The notes beneath the pieces are model-generated. The model made no database searches. It saw nothing but the letters and a program-made list of their open reading frames with translations, and had not been told where the DNA came from. A stretch of 64,000 nt of DNA from Sphingomonas bacterium (lineage in GTDB: Bacteria; Pseudomonadota; Alphaproteobacteria; Sphingomonadales; Sphingomonadaceae): NCBI GenBank assembly GCA_030149245.1, contig JASBRX010000022.1, positions 1-64,000 on the forward strand, in the 5' to 3' direction. Position numbers and translations under genes: made by a program. Numbering within the stretch: position 1 is the stretch's first letter; every line of letters begins with the position of its first letter. Positions 36,035 through 44,791 of this stretch are shown piece after piece.

Positions 36035-38057
36035 TGAAGCGCTCGCCCTTCTCGGCCTTGTCCTTGAGCAGCTGTGCGACCGGGAACCCATGCTTCTCCA
36101 GCCCCGCGACGATGGTCTTGAGGCCGACCGTGTCCGCCCAGAACATCGGGCCGCCGCGATAGACCGGCCAGCCATAGCCATAGATCCACACCACATCGAT
36201 GTCCGACGCGCGCTGCGCCATGCCTTCCTGCAGGATCAGCGCGCCTTCGTTGACCATACTGTAGAGCGTGCGCTCGATGATCTCCTCGGCGGTCACGTCA
36301 TGCTGCACCGCGCCGGTCTTCTTGCGGAAATCGTCGATGATCTCGGCGACGCGTGGGGACGGCGAGGGGTTCCGCTTGTCGTCGTAATCGTAGAAGCCAG
36401 CCTGCTTCTTCTGGCCCCAGCGGCCCTCGGCGGCGAGCGCGTCGCGGATGCTCTCGATCCGGGTCGGGTCGCGGTGCCAGCCGATGTCGACGCCGGCGAG
36501 GTCGCTCATCTGGAACGGCCCCATCGGCATGCCGAATTCGACATGGACGCGGTCGACCTGTTCCGGCGTTGCGCCTTCCATCAACAGCTTCATCGCCTCG
36601 ACCTGACGCGGCATCAGCATGCGGTTGCCGATAAAGCCGTGGCACACGCCCGCGACCACCGCGACCTTCTTGATCTTCTTGGCGACGTCCATGACGGTCG
36701 CCAGCACATCCTTGTCGGTCTTCGCGCCGCGCACGATTTCCAGCAGCTTCATGACGTTGGCGGGCGAGAAGAAGTGCATGCCGACGACATCGCCCGGGCG
36801 GCTGGTCGATGCCGCAATCTCGTCGATGTTAAGGTAGCTGGTGTTCGACGCCAGGATCGCGCCCGGCTTGCAGATGGTGGAGAGCTTGCCGAAAATGTCC
36901 TTCTTGACGTCCATATTCTCATAGACCGCCTCGATGACGAGGTCGCAGTCGGCGAGGTCGTCCATGCTCAGCGTCGGGGTCAGCAGGCCCATCGCCTGTT
37001 CGACCTGCTCGGGCTTGATCCGGCCGCGCGCGGCGCTGCCCTCGTAATTCTTGCGCATCACGCCGGTGCCGCGGTCGAGCGCTTCCTGCTGCATCTCGAC
37101 GATCGTCACCGGGATGCCCGCCGACAGGAAGTTCATCGAAATGCCGCCGCCCATCGTGCCGGCGCCGATGACGCCGACCTTCTTGATGGCACGCAGCTGC
37201 GTGTCTTCCGGCACATCGTCGATCTTCGCGGCCTTGCGCTCGGCGAAGAAGATGTGGCGCATCGCCGCCGACTGCGTGCCCATGATCAGCTTCATGAAGC
37301 CGTTGCGCTCACGCTGAACGCCCTCGGCATAGGGCTTGTCGACCGTCTCCTCGATCACCTTGATGATCTCTTCGGGCGCGTCATAGCCGCGGAAGCGTTT
37401 GCCGTTGGTCTTGCGGAAATTGTCGAACACGCCCGGCTCGACGCTCACCGGCTTTTCGCTGGCGCGGGGCAGGGGGCGGGTGTCGGCCACTTCCTTGGCA
37501 TAGGCGATGGCGTCGGCAGTCAGGCTGTCCTCACCGGCCAGGCGATCGACCAGCCCGGCGGCCTGCGCCACCTTGGCCGGGACCGGATCGCCCTTCGCCG
37601 CCAGTTCGAGCGCGAATTCGACCCCCGCGACGCGCGGCAGGCGCTGCGTGCCGCCCGCGCCGGGCAGAATGCCGAGCTTCACTTCGGGCAGGCCGAACTT
37701 CGCCGAGGGTACGGCGATGCGGTAATGGCAGGCCAGCGCAACCTCGCACCCGCCGCCAAGGGCAGTGCCGTGAACGGCGGCGACGACCGGCTTCTCGCTC
37801 GCCTCGATCGTGTCGACTACGGTCGGAAGGCCCGGCTCCTGCATCGGCTTGCCGAATTCGGTGATGTCGGCCCCGGCAAAGAAGGTGCGCCCGTCACAGC
37901 GGATCACCGCGGCCTTGAGGCTCTCGTCGCTGTTCAGCTCCTTGATCGCCGCATCTAGCCCCTGCCGCACCGCCGCGCCCAGCGCGTTCACCGGCGGGTT
38001 GTTCGAGGTGATGACGAGGATATCGCCCTGCTTTTCGGTGGTGATGGGGCCGGTCAT
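36027..38057 (-). CDS. bifunctional enoyl-CoA hydratase / 3-hydroxyacyl-CoA dehydrogenase (FadJ-like)
   Basis: A 676-residue fusion catalysing two steps of beta-oxidation. The crotonase domain (about 1-190) has [26 protein letters not shown] and [20 protein letters not shown] with both catalytic Glu. The dehydrogenase (about 290-480) has [34 protein letters not shown] and [19 protein letters not shown] (catalytic His-Glu). A C-terminal HAD-C repeat follows. ATG 38057 is preferred to an upstream in-frame ATG, whose extra residues ([11 protein letters not shown]) come from a palindrome. First gene of the operon running down to tesB. Confidence 0.93.
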
Positions 38058-38077
38058 TGGTCTTCCTCTCTCTAGAT

Positions 38078-38173
38078 CGTCATCCCCGCGCAGGCGGGGA
38101 TCCATTGGCGCTGACGCTGCGGCTCATGCCGGACCGTCAGTCCTGAATGGATTCCCGCCTGCGCGGGAATGAC
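38078..38173. repeat. CGTCATCCCCGCGCAGGCGG inverted pair
   Basis: CGTCATCCCCGCGCAGGCGG plus GGATCCATT is mirrored by AATGGATTCCCGCCTGCGCG plus GGAATGACG, with about 38 bases between. It has the same CGTCA outer boundary as the palindromes that flank the two GIY-YIG genes. Confidence 0.9.
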
Positions 38174-38195
38174 GGGGTAAGGGTTGCGTTCGAAC

Positions 38196-39425
38196 TCATG
38201 TCAAAGCCGAATAGATCATCGTCTTCAGCTCGCGCCGGATCGGGTAGAGCCCCGACGGCGACAGCTGGGTCATGAACACCATGGTGATCCGTTCGACCGG
38301 ATCGACGAAGAAGGCGGTCGAGAACATCCCGCCCCAATAGAACTCGCCAACGCTGCCCGGGATCATCGATCGCGCGACATCGATGTTCATCGCAAAGCCC
38401 AGGCCAAATCCGGTCCCGGCATTCTGCGTCTCACTGAACAGCGACCGCGACAAGCTCGACAGGTCCTTGCCGCCGGGCAGGTGGTTCATCACCATCAGAT
38501 CGAGTGTCTTGCGCCCGATGATGCGTTCGCCATCCAGCGTCCCGCCATTGAGCAGCATCGTGCAGAAGCGGTGATAGTCGAGCGCGGTCGAGACCAGCCC
38601 GCCACCGCCCGAGAGCAGCGTCGGCTTGCGGCTCCACGCCGACTCCGCCCCGCGATCGTACATCACCCGGCCTTCGCCCTGCTTGAAGGTATAGCAGTCG
38701 GTCAGCCGGTCGGACTTGTCCTGCTGCACCCAGAAGCCGGTGTCGTGCATCCCGAGCGGCGCGAAGATATGCTCGGCAAAATAGGCGTCGAGCTTCTGCC
38801 CCGACACCCGCTCGACCACCGCGCCCAGCACATCGGTCGACACCGAATAATTCCACGCCTCTCCCGGCGAGAATTCGAGCGGGAGCTTGCCCAGCGCCGC
38901 GACGAAGCCGTCAAGGTCGAGATGGCCGTGCCAATTCTCGATCCGCCCCTCGCGATAGGCCGCATCGACATTGCCGCGATTCTGAAAGCCATAGGTGAGG
39001 CCGGAGGTGTGCCGCAGCAGATCGATCATCCGCATCGGCTCGGTCGTCGGCCTGGTCACGAACGGCACCCCGCCGCCGCCGCCATTATACACGCCCAGCC
39101 CCTTGAACTCGGGCAGGACGTGGTGGACCGGGGTGTCGAGCGCGACACTGCCCTGTTCGACCAGCTGCATGAACGCGATCGACGTCACCGGCTTGGTCAT
39201 CGACGCGATGCGGTAGATCGAGGTTTCGTCCACCGCCGCGCCGCCCTCCCGCGCCGCACCCTGATGGCTGAAATGCGCGATTCTGCCGTCGCGGGCGATC
39301 AGCAGCTGCGCGTTGGGCAGTTTCCCCGAGTCGAGGTAGCGCGCCTTGACGAACGCATCGATGCGGGCGAGCCGGTCCGCATCAAAGCCGCTTTCCGTAG
39401 CGGTAGCGAGGGTGCTTGAGTCCAT
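38196..39425 (-). CDS. serine hydrolase, class C beta-lactamase/esterase family
   Basis: A 409-residue enzyme of the beta-lactamase/EstB family. The nucleophile motif is SMTK (in YRIASMTKPVTSIAF) and the Tyr motif is YSVS (in GEAWNYSVSTDVLG); a third motif near the C-terminus is less clear (FYWGGMFSTAFFVDP). No signal peptide is seen, so a cytoplasmic esterase or transesterase is more likely than an antibiotic beta-lactamase. It is upstream of the FadJ-like gene on the same strand and divergent from a CoA ligase; ester cleavage of an imported lipid would fit. Confidence 0.86.
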   Translation of the reverse strand: MDSSTLATATESGFDADRLARIDAFVKARYLDSGKLPNAQLLIARDGRIAHFSHQGAAREGGAAVDETSIYRIASMTKPVTSIAFMQLVEQGSVALDTPVHHVLPEFKGLGVYNGGGGGVPFVTRPTTEPMRMIDLLRHTSGLTYGFQNRGNVDAAYREGRIENWHGHLDLDGFVAALGKLPLEFSPGEAWNYSVSTDVLGAVVERVSGQKLDAYFAEHIFAPLGMHDTGFWVQQDKSDRLTDCYTFKQGEGRVMYDRGAESAWSRKPTLLSGGGGLVSTALDYHRFCTMLLNGGTLDGERIIGRKTLDLMVMNHLPGGKDLSSLSRSLFSETQNAGTGFGLGFAMNIDVARSMIPGSVGEFYWGGMFSTAFFVDPVERITMVFMTQLSPSGLYPIRRELKTMIYSALT

Positions 39426-39575
39426 ACCTCTAATTCGAATCCTCGTTCCGGGGCGTTCGCCTTTGTGTCGCTTCCCTATTGCGTTGAGCGGCTAATGAAT
39501 CAAGAATGAAGTGTGAAACCGGTCAGCGGAATCGCCAAACCGGACATTCAACAACGAATTTTGGAGAGACCCGCC

Positions 39576-41324
39576 TTGGCCCCCGAACCGCTCATCCCGC
39601 TCGACCCGTCCTGGCCGAAGATGACGCTGGCGCAAGCCCAGGCGCTGATGACCGCGCCCGGCCAGAAGCTGGAAATGGACGAAATCGAGATTCGCGGCAT
39701 CAAGACGCGGGTGTGGAAGAATGCCCCGCCGCACCTTGCCGCGCTGCTCCAGCTGTCGCGCACCCATGGCGAGCGGATCTTCACGATCCATGAGGATGAG
39801 CGCGTTACCTACGAGGCGAATTTCCGCGCCACCGCGGACCTCGCGACCAAATTGCGCGAAATGGGGGTGGTCAAGGGTGACCGCGTCGCGCTGGCGATGC
39901 GCAACACGCCCGAATGGCCGGTGATCTTCTTCGCCGCGGTCAGCATCGGCGCGATCCTGGTCCCGCTCAACGCGTGGTGGACCGGCGGCGAGCTGGATTA
40001 TGGGCTGCGCGATTCGGGGTCGAAGGTGCTGTTCCTCGATGGCGAGCGCTATGCCCGGCTGCAGAAGCGGCTGTCCGATTTGCCCGATCTTGAGCGCACT
40101 ATCGTCAGCCGTTGGGACGCGGAGCTTCCGGAGGGCGTCGACAAGCTTGAGGAGCTGATCGGCGCGCCCAATGACTGGGCGGCGCTGCCCGACGTGCCGC
40201 TCCCAGCCGAACCGACGCTGGTGCCGGAGGACGATGCGACGATCTTCTACACCAGCGGCACCACCGGCTCGCCCAAGGGCGCGCTGGGCACGCATCGTAA
40301 CCTGTGCACCAACATCATGTCGGGCGGATATGCCGCCGCACGCTCGTACCTGCGCCGGGGCGAAATGCCGCCCGAGCCGCAGCCCAAGGTCGGCCTGCTG
40401 GTCATTCCGCTGTTCCACGTCACCGCCTGTTCGGCGAGCCTGATGGGCACGCTGGCGGCGGGCAACACCGCCGTCTTCATGCGCAAATGGGATGTGGTCG
40501 AGGCGATGGAGATCATCCAGCGCGAGAAGGTCAACCTGACCGGCGGCGTGCCGACGATCGCATGGCAGATCCTGGAGCATCCCGACCGCGCCAAGTACGA
40601 CCTCTCCAGCCTGGAGGCGATCGCCTATGGCGGCGCGCCGTCCGCGCCCGAGCTGGTCAAGCGTATCTTCACCGAATTCGGCGCGCTGCCCGGAAACGGC
40701 TGGGGCATGACCGAGACGATGGCGACGGTCACCAGCCATTCGAGCGAGGATTATTTGAACCGCCCGACCAGCGCTGGCCCGCCCGTGCCGGTCGCCGACC
40801 TCAAGATCATGGATCCCGAGGGCGAGCATGAGCTGCCCGTCGGCGAAGTCGGCGAGCTGTGGGCCAAGGGGCCGATGATCGTGAAGGGATATTGGAACAA
40901 GCCCGAGGCGACCGCCGAATGCTTCCGCGACGGCTGGGTCCGCACCGGCGATCTGTCGAAGCTGGACGAGGAAGGCTTCCTCTACATCGTCGATCGCGCC
41001 AAGGACATGATCATCCGCGGCGGCGAGAATATCTACTCGTCCGAGGTGGAAGACGTTCTCTACGCCCACCCCGCCGTCACCGACTGCGCCCTGATCGGCA
41101 TCCCGCACAAGACGCTGGGCGAGGAGCCGGCGGCGGTGGTCCACCTCGCGCCGGGCATGGAAGCGAGCGAGGCCGAACTGCAGGCATGGGTGCGCGAGCG
41201 GCTGGCGATCTTTAAGACTCCCGTGGCGATCAAGTTCGTTGCGGAGACGCTGCCGCGGAATGCGAACGGGAAGATCTTGAAGAAGGATCTGAAGGCGTTG
41301 TTCGTGGAGGAAGGGGTGGCGTAA
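39576..41324 (+). CDS. long-chain acyl-CoA ligase (FadD-like)
   Basis: A 582-residue adenylate-forming ligase. The P-loop is FYTSGTTGSPKGALG; GWGMTETMATV is the A5 motif; WVRTGDLSKLDEEGFL and DRAKDMIIRGGENIYSSEVE form A7/A8; the catalytic Lys is in RNANGKILKKDLK. TTG 39576 is preferred as start because TTGGAGAG lies about 7 bases before it; an upstream GTG at 39513 has no such site and would add 21 residues. It activates a fatty or cyclic acid for the beta-oxidation genes nearby. Divergent from the serine hydrolase, 150 bases away. Confidence 0.9.
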   Translation: MAPEPLIPLDPSWPKMTLAQAQALMTAPGQKLEMDEIEIRGIKTRVWKNAPPHLAALLQLSRTHGERIFTIHEDERVTYEANFRATADLATKLREMGVVKGDRVALAMRNTPEWPVIFFAAVSIGAILVPLNAWWTGGELDYGLRDSGSKVLFLDGERYARLQKRLSDLPDLERTIVSRWDAELPEGVDKLEELIGAPNDWAALPDVPLPAEPTLVPEDDATIFYTSGTTGSPKGALGTHRNLCTNIMSGGYAAARSYLRRGEMPPEPQPKVGLLVIPLFHVTACSASLMGTLAAGNTAVFMRKWDVVEAMEIIQREKVNLTGGVPTIAWQILEHPDRAKYDLSSLEAIAYGGAPSAPELVKRIFTEFGALPGNGWGMTETMATVTSHSSEDYLNRPTSAGPPVPVADLKIMDPEGEHELPVGEVGELWAKGPMIVKGYWNKPEATAECFRDGWVRTGDLSKLDEEGFLYIVDRAKDMIIRGGENIYSSEVEDVLYAHPAVTDCALIGIPHKTLGEEPAAVVHLAPGMEASEAELQAWVRERLAIFKTPVAIKFVAETLPRNANGKILKKDLKALFVEEGVA

Positions 41325-41326
41325 AA

Positions 41327-41959
41327 ATGCGGCTCGACTTGCCGCGGCGAAGCAGTGGCTGGAAGCGCTTCGCCGATAGCATGACTCTGACGTTCGGCCG
41401 AGTGCACAATGGCGAGAGCTACGACCTGTCGGCGCTGGACGAGATGACTCCGGCGGAGCGCGAGCTGATTGAGCAGACGCTGATCGCTCGTCCGCAGGAT
41501 TGGCGCGATACGGAGGCGCTGCTTGTTCTCGGCACGCCCGCAGCGCTCGCCAAGGTGCGCGTGAGCTTGCACGATGATTATCGCGCTGTCCGGCTATTCG
41601 CCGCCGAGGGTCTCTATCTTCGCGGCGAAACCGGCCATTTGGAGCAGGCCATCATCGAAGGGCTGCGCAATGCCGATCTGGGGACGGACCTGACCGTAGC
41701 AATGCACCTTGCGAAGAAATATCCAACGCCGGCAATCAAGCGGGTGCTGATCGAGGGGCTACGCGACCATTCCGGCCGCGTTGTGTGGTTCGGAACGCTC
41801 CTGTTCGATGGTTGGGGGCTGATCGAGGGGGAGTTTGATAACAAGGCTACGGCATATTTTCATAAATTGAGTGCAATGCCCAATGCTGAGCGATTCCAAG
41901 CATTTCTGGAATACTGCAGGGAGATCGGGGTGAAGGACCCGCTTCTCGACGAATTCTAG
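41327..41959 (+). CDS. hypothetical protein with HEAT-like helices
   Basis: A 210-residue soluble protein starting two bases after the CoA ligase stop, so the two are co-transcribed. The middle holds helical-repeat segments: LVLGTPAALAKVRVSLHDDY, AVRLFAAEGLYLRGETGHLE and ALHPA-like helices to IKRVLIEGLRDHS, recalling HEAT-type repeats. The end is EYCREIGVKDPLLDEF. Base composition is somewhat lower in GC than the ligase. No enzyme motif is visible. The function and its link to the ligase are unknown. Confidence 0.6.
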   Translation: MRLDLPRRSSGWKRFADSMTLTFGRVHNGESYDLSALDEMTPAERELIEQTLIARPQDWRDTEALLVLGTPAALAKVRVSLHDDYRAVRLFAAEGLYLRGETGHLEQAIIEGLRNADLGTDLTVAMHLAKKYPTPAIKRVLIEGLRDHSGRVVWFGTLLFDGWGLIEGEFDNKATAYFHKLSAMPNAERFQAFLEYCREIGVKDPLLDEF

Positions 41960-42101
41960 CGCGCGACCATCGCCGAGTTTGGGGCCGTTTGAAGCGTCGC
42001 GAACGCATGGAGTTGCGAAATCTTTTGAGGATCGCGCCGCACACCGAGCCAGTTAATCCGCATTGTGACCGCGCTCGGGAAAATGGCGCGACCTAGCCAC
42101 A

Positions 42102-42130
42102 GTCGTCACCCCGGGCTTGACCCGGGGCCC
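42102..42130. repeat. palindrome flanking GIY-YIG gene 1 (left)
   Basis: GTCGTCACCCCGGGCTTGAC plus CCGGGGCCC, a stem-loop (CCCCGGG / CCCGGGG). Its inverse-oriented partner is at 42492-42519 on the other side of the gene; both have GTCGTCACCCC outside and GGGGCCC inside. Confidence 0.9.
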
Positions 42131-42170
42131 ATCTCCGGGATTTTCAACACATTCGACAGCGAGGCAGGCG

Positions 42171-42416
42171 CTACCGGTTCAAGTCGAACCACAAATCCCG
42201 CCAGTCGGGATTCGACTCCTCGATCAGCGCAACTTTCCATGCACGCCGCCACTTCTTTATGCGCTTTTCTCGAACGATTGCGGCGTGGATGTCTCCGTGA
42301 AACTCAACATATACAAGGCGCATCGCCCGATGCTCGGCAGCGAAGCTGCTGCCCGTGCCGTCGCAATGTTGCCCGACGCGCTGGGCAACGTCTGCGGTCA
42401 CCCCGGTGTATAGCAC
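42171..42416 (-). CDS. GIY-YIG domain protein 1, start codon unclear
   Basis: A GIY-YIG endonuclease-like protein. From GTG 42416 it gives 81 residues, but the open frame continues upstream with no ATG, and that upstream part encodes YVYIVTNRKNG, the conserved first strand of the domain. The usual start seems to have been lost (a TTA codon lies where Met would be expected), so it may be degenerate or use a weak start. Conserved features are LYTGVTADVAQRV, the HRAMRLVYVEF strand, the REKRIKKWRRAWK helix and ESNPDWRDL, the last also in the second copy (55347). Flanked by inverted palindromes. Confidence 0.72.
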   Translation of the reverse strand: MLYTGVTADVAQRVGQHCDGTGSSFAAEHRAMRLVYVEFHGDIHAAIVREKRIKKWRRAWKVALIEESNPDWRDLWFDLNR

Positions 42417-42491
42417 GCCGTTCTTGCGGTTGGTGACGATGTAGACATATCCGCTTAACGACCGTCTCCCTGTACCGCGCGTGCGGGAGAT

Positions 42492-42519
42492 GGGCCCCCG
42501 CTTTCGCGGGGGTGACGAC
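42492..42519. repeat. palindrome flanking GIY-YIG gene 1 (right)
   Basis: GGGCCCCCGCTTTCGCGGGG plus GTGACGAC, inverse in layout to the left element at 42102. The stem differs in sequence (CCCCGC / GCGGGG), but the outer GTCGTCAC and inner GGGCCC boundaries are the same. Confidence 0.88.
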
Positions 42520-42565
42520 GGATTGGCTCGCCATCACCCCCGAGGCAGCATTCAGCTCAATCCCC

Positions 42566-44602
42566 TCACCAAATCTTCACCCGCTGCTCCGGCGGCAGGT
42601 AGAGCGCGTCGCCCGGCTTCACGTTGAACGCGACGTACCACGCGTCGACATTCCGCACGATGCCGTTGACGCGATACTTGGCCGGGCTGTGCGGGTCGGT
42701 CAGCAGGCGCTGGCGCTCGGCGTCTTCGCGCACCTTGGCCTGCCATGCGTGGGCATAGGACAGGAAGAAGCGCTGGTCGCCGGTCAGGCCGCCGATCACC
42801 GGCGCCTTGCCGTGCTTGGCCTGATAGCGCTGATACGCGCCATAGGCCATTTCGATGCCGCCCAGATCGCCGATATTCTCGCCCAACGTCAGCTTGCCGT
42901 TGATCTTGGTCCCCGGGATCGGCTCATATTGGTTGTACTGCTCGACCAGCGCGGCGGTGCGTTTGCCGAACGCCGCCTTGGCCTCGGGCGTCCACCAATT
43001 GGCGAACTTGCCGTCGGCGCCGAACTGGCTGCCCTGATCGTCGAAGCCATGGCCGATCTCGTGCCCGATGATCGCGCCGATCGCGCCATAATTGACCGCT
43101 GGGTCCGCCTTGGCATCGAAATAGGGCGCCTGCAGGATCGCCGCCGGGAAGGTGATCTGGTTCATCAGCGGGTTGTAATAGGCGTTCACCGTCTGCGGGG
43201 TCATGTCCCACGCCGCGCGGTCGACCGGCTTGCCCAGCTTCGACAGCTGGTATTGCTGACCCCATTCGCGCGACGCCATCATGTTGCCCAGCAGGTCGCC
43301 ACGGCTGATCTTCATGCTCGAATAGTCGATCCACTTTTCCGGATGGCCGACGCGCGGGTCGAACGCAGCGAGCTTGGCCAGCGCCTTTTCCTTGGTCGCC
43401 GCGTCCATCCACTGGTTCGCCTTCAACCGCTCCTCCAGGCTCGCGCGCAGATCGACGATCAGCTCGTTCATCTTGGCCGAGCTTTCGGGCGGATAGTGGC
43501 GCGCGACGTAAATCTCGCCGACCGCCTCGCCCAGTGCGCCGTTGACGAGCTGAATGCCGCGCTTCCAGCGCTCGCGCTTCTGCGGGGTGCCCGACAGCGT
43601 CTTGGCGTAGAAGTTGAACGAGGCATCGTCGAACGCCTTGGGCAGATAGGCCGCGTTGGACGAGATGAAGTGGAAGGTCATCCAGTCCTGCCAGGTCGAT
43701 ACCGGCACTTCGGCAAACATCTTGCCCAGGGCAGTCAGCGCGGTGTCGTTGCCCATGATCATCTTGGGCATCGCCGCCAGCCCGGCGGTCTGCATCATTG
43801 CCGGCCAGTCGAATTCGGGGGCGAGCTTCGCCATCCCCGCCCGGTCCATCGGCTTGTACAGCGCCATGATGTTGCGGTTCTGCTCGGGGCTCCAGTGGAC
43901 CTTGGCCATCGCGGTTTCGAACGCGACGATCGCGTCAGCCTTCTTCGCGGCATCGGCGATCCCGGCGAGCGTCAGCACCTCCTCGACATAGGCGCGATAG
44001 GCGGCGCGGAACTTGTCGTATTTCTCGCCTTCCAGCAGATAATAGTCGCGCGCCATGCCGAGCGTGCCCTGGCTGGCAAAGGCGGTGTACTGGGTCGGGT
44101 CGGCAAGGTCGGGGATGATCCCGATATCGACCGGGCTGGCATAGCCGACCGTCGCGAACAGCGTCTGCAGCTTGGCGCGGTCATTCGCCGCCGCGATCTT
44201 CGCGAGATAGGGCTTCAACGGCGCGGTGCCGCGTGCCTCGATCCCGGCCTCGTCCATCCAGCTGGCGTAGAGGTCGCCGATCTGCTGGCCCTTTGCGCCG
44301 AACTGGCCGGGGTTCTTGGCCATATCGTCGAGGATCGCGCGCACCGACACTTCGGCCTCGTCGGTCAGCTTGACGCCATAGCCAGCGGAAGAACGGTCGG
44401 CCGCGATCTCGACCGACTTGTTCCAGCCGCCATTGACGTAGGACCAGAAGTCATCGCCCGGCTTGACGCTTTTGTCCTGCGTGGACAGCTCAAGGCCCAC
44501 CGTGCCGTAACGCGGCCCGCTCGCGGTCTGCGACAGCGCGGGGCCGGTAAGTGCGAGCGCGGCAACGCCCAGCGACAGGCGCGCGAAAACACTGATCTTC
44601 AT
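42566..44602 (-). CDS. M13-family zinc metallopeptidase (PepO/neprilysin-like)
   Basis: A 678-residue secreted peptidase that cleaves small peptides. The signal peptide is MKISVFARLSLGVAALALTG with a cut after ALSQ. The N-terminal M13_N part has PGDDFWSYVNGGW; the catalytic zinc motif is HEIGHGFDDQG, with the third ligand Glu in GENIGDLGG, the substrate-binding NAYYNP, and a C-terminal VKIW ending as the family does (LPPEQRVKIW). It acts in the periplasm or outside. It stands alone between repeats; a ribosome site GGGGGGAT precedes ATG 44602. Confidence 0.93.
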   Translation of the reverse strand: MKISVFARLSLGVAALALTGPALSQTASGPRYGTVGLELSTQDKSVKPGDDFWSYVNGGWNKSVEIAADRSSAGYGVKLTDEAEVSVRAILDDMAKNPGQFGAKGQQIGDLYASWMDEAGIEARGTAPLKPYLAKIAAANDRAKLQTLFATVGYASPVDIGIIPDLADPTQYTAFASQGTLGMARDYYLLEGEKYDKFRAAYRAYVEEVLTLAGIADAAKKADAIVAFETAMAKVHWSPEQNRNIMALYKPMDRAGMAKLAPEFDWPAMMQTAGLAAMPKMIMGNDTALTALGKMFAEVPVSTWQDWMTFHFISSNAAYLPKAFDDASFNFYAKTLSGTPQKRERWKRGIQLVNGALGEAVGEIYVARHYPPESSAKMNELIVDLRASLEERLKANQWMDAATKEKALAKLAAFDPRVGHPEKWIDYSSMKISRGDLLGNMMASREWGQQYQLSKLGKPVDRAAWDMTPQTVNAYYNPLMNQITFPAAILQAPYFDAKADPAVNYGAIGAIIGHEIGHGFDDQGSQFGADGKFANWWTPEAKAAFGKRTAALVEQYNQYEPIPGTKINGKLTLGENIGDLGGIEMAYGAYQRYQAKHGKAPVIGGLTGDQRFFLSYAHAWQAKVREDAERQRLLTDPHSPAKYRVNGIVRNVDAWYVAFNVKPGDALYLPPEQRVKIW

Positions 44603-44690
44603 GGAAAAATCCCCCCAGAGAGTCGATGGTGTATTGTGTTACCATAACGGTGGGCAGGGGGTGGCGCAATCGGGTGCGAACAACATTCTT

Positions 44691-44778
44691 CGTCGCCCCG
44701 GGCTTGACCCGGGGCTGGGCTTTTCTTGGCCGGCGTTGAGAAAGAAGAAGCCTGCCCCGGGTCGAACCCGGGGCGACG
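44691..44778. repeat. GTCGCCCCGG-type inverted pair
   Basis: CGTCGCCCCGGGCTTGACCC plus GGGGC is mirrored by GCCCCGGGTCGAACCCGGGG plus CGACG, enclosing about 38 bases with a CTTTTCTT / AAGAAGAAG complement. Sister of 11081-11163. Confidence 0.88.
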
Positions 44779-44791
44779 AGGGGGGAGGGGG

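Noticed and set aside
38058..38105. Longer start of the FadJ-like gene (MDPRLRGDD)
   Set aside because: The residues come from the palindrome at 38078-38173; ATG 38057 gives the standard crotonase start.
38196..39425. Calling the serine hydrolase an AmpC beta-lactamase
   Set aside because: It has no signal peptide, lacks a clear KTG motif and sits in a lipid catabolic operon.
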